Assembly: GCA_003864495.1 (NCBI GenBank)
Contig: ML133421.1
Coordinates: 310,001 to 374,000 of the forward strand
Length of the DNA stretch: 64,000 bases
From: Nemopilema nomurai
Taxonomy: Eukaryota; Cnidaria; Scyphozoa; Rhizostomeae; Rhizostomatidae
Direction: 5' to 3'
In this document: one piece after another, positions 63,741-64,000 of the stretch
Layout of the letters: each line of letters opens with the position of its first letter
Position numbering within the stretch: position 1 is the stretch's first letter
The notes under the pieces: generated by a model
What the model was told of the DNA's origin: nothing
Database searches by the model: none
The model's input: the letters and a program-made list of their open reading frames with translations, nothing else
Position numbers and translations under genes: made by a program

Positions 63741-64000
63741 CTAGACGCAAATATATTGCAATTATTAATTCATGTTAAGGCTTCACAGTAGGGTGTTTAA
63801 TGCTGTTTAGGTTAGTTTGAGGCCAGAATTTGTGACTTGATTAGCACGGATGCAGAGAGCAAAACATTTTGACACAAACATATGCATTCCCCAAGCCTTT
63901 GGATTTTCATGGAACTTAGAAACTAGTTAGATGCCTTGCCTTGCAATTTCTTATGAAACAATTCACAAGATTAGCATCGGTGGAAAGTTATTGAATGTTC
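63741..64000 (-). other. RTK intron at the right edge
   Basis: The sequence upstream of the acceptor at 63741-63742 (minus strand CTAG) is non-coding to the end of the window. The preceding RTK exon is outside. Confidence 0.6.

Noticed and set aside
1..64000. CRISPR arrays, operons, tRNA or rRNA genes
   Set aside because: The window is animal nuclear DNA; I saw no regularly spaced repeats, cloverleaf or rRNA-like sequence.

Overview
This is animal nuclear DNA: roughly 36-38% GC, intron-rich split genes with GT-AG (and two GC-AG) splice sites, AATAAA signals and metazoan-specific families (receptor tyrosine kinase, PDZ/WW adaptor, bHLH factor). There are no operons, ribosome binding sites or CRISPR arrays. 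Gene spacing, short introns (mostly 0.2-1.5 kb) and the mix of families suggest an early-branching animal, most likely a cnidarian. That placement is an inference and was not tested.

From left to right I reconstructed nine genes by joining exons in phase. (1) The 3' part of an acidic, unrecognised protein, 1-2420 (+). (2) An STXBP4-like PDZ/coiled-coil/WW adaptor, 5651-16749 (+), about 20 exons, with two apparent single-base frameshifts. (3) A nucleoside diphosphate kinase, 22391-18348 (-), with a mitochondrial-type first exon and a possible internal cytosolic start. (4) A short single-exon bHLH factor, 29171-29545 (+), standing alone after a 6.8-kb gene-poor stretch. (5) An intronless DEAD-box RNA helicase, 32287-30659 (-), head to head with (6) SNX25, 32368-43491 (+), 22 exons, only 80 bp between the two start codons. 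(7) A secreted metallo-beta-lactamase-fold protein that resembles the ComEC hydrolase domain but has lost most metal ligands, 43977-45565 (+). (8) PAN3, 54904-48236 (-), 14 exons, the pseudokinase subunit of the PAN2-PAN3 deadenylase. (9) The transmembrane segment, kinase domain and tail of an FGFR/VEGFR-class receptor tyrosine kinase, 63740-59092 (-), whose extracellular part lies beyond the right edge.

The spliced lengths close in frame for every gene, with no stop inside. The exception is STXBP4-like, which closes only because one apparent deletion and one apparent insertion cancel. The genes do not form a pathway; they are ordinary neighbours with cell-polarity/trafficking (STXBP4, SNX25), RNA (helicase, PAN3), nucleotide, signalling and transcription roles.

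Other content: one non-autonomous Tc1/mariner-type element (3279-3939), a near-perfect hairpin just after the metallo-beta-lactamase-fold gene, an inverted repeat in an RTK intron, short tandem repeats, and a decayed-looking stretch at about 56.0-57.2 kb. I found no tRNA or rRNA genes. The strongest candidates for something undescribed are the degenerate secreted ComEC-like protein and the unrecognised acidic protein at the left edge.
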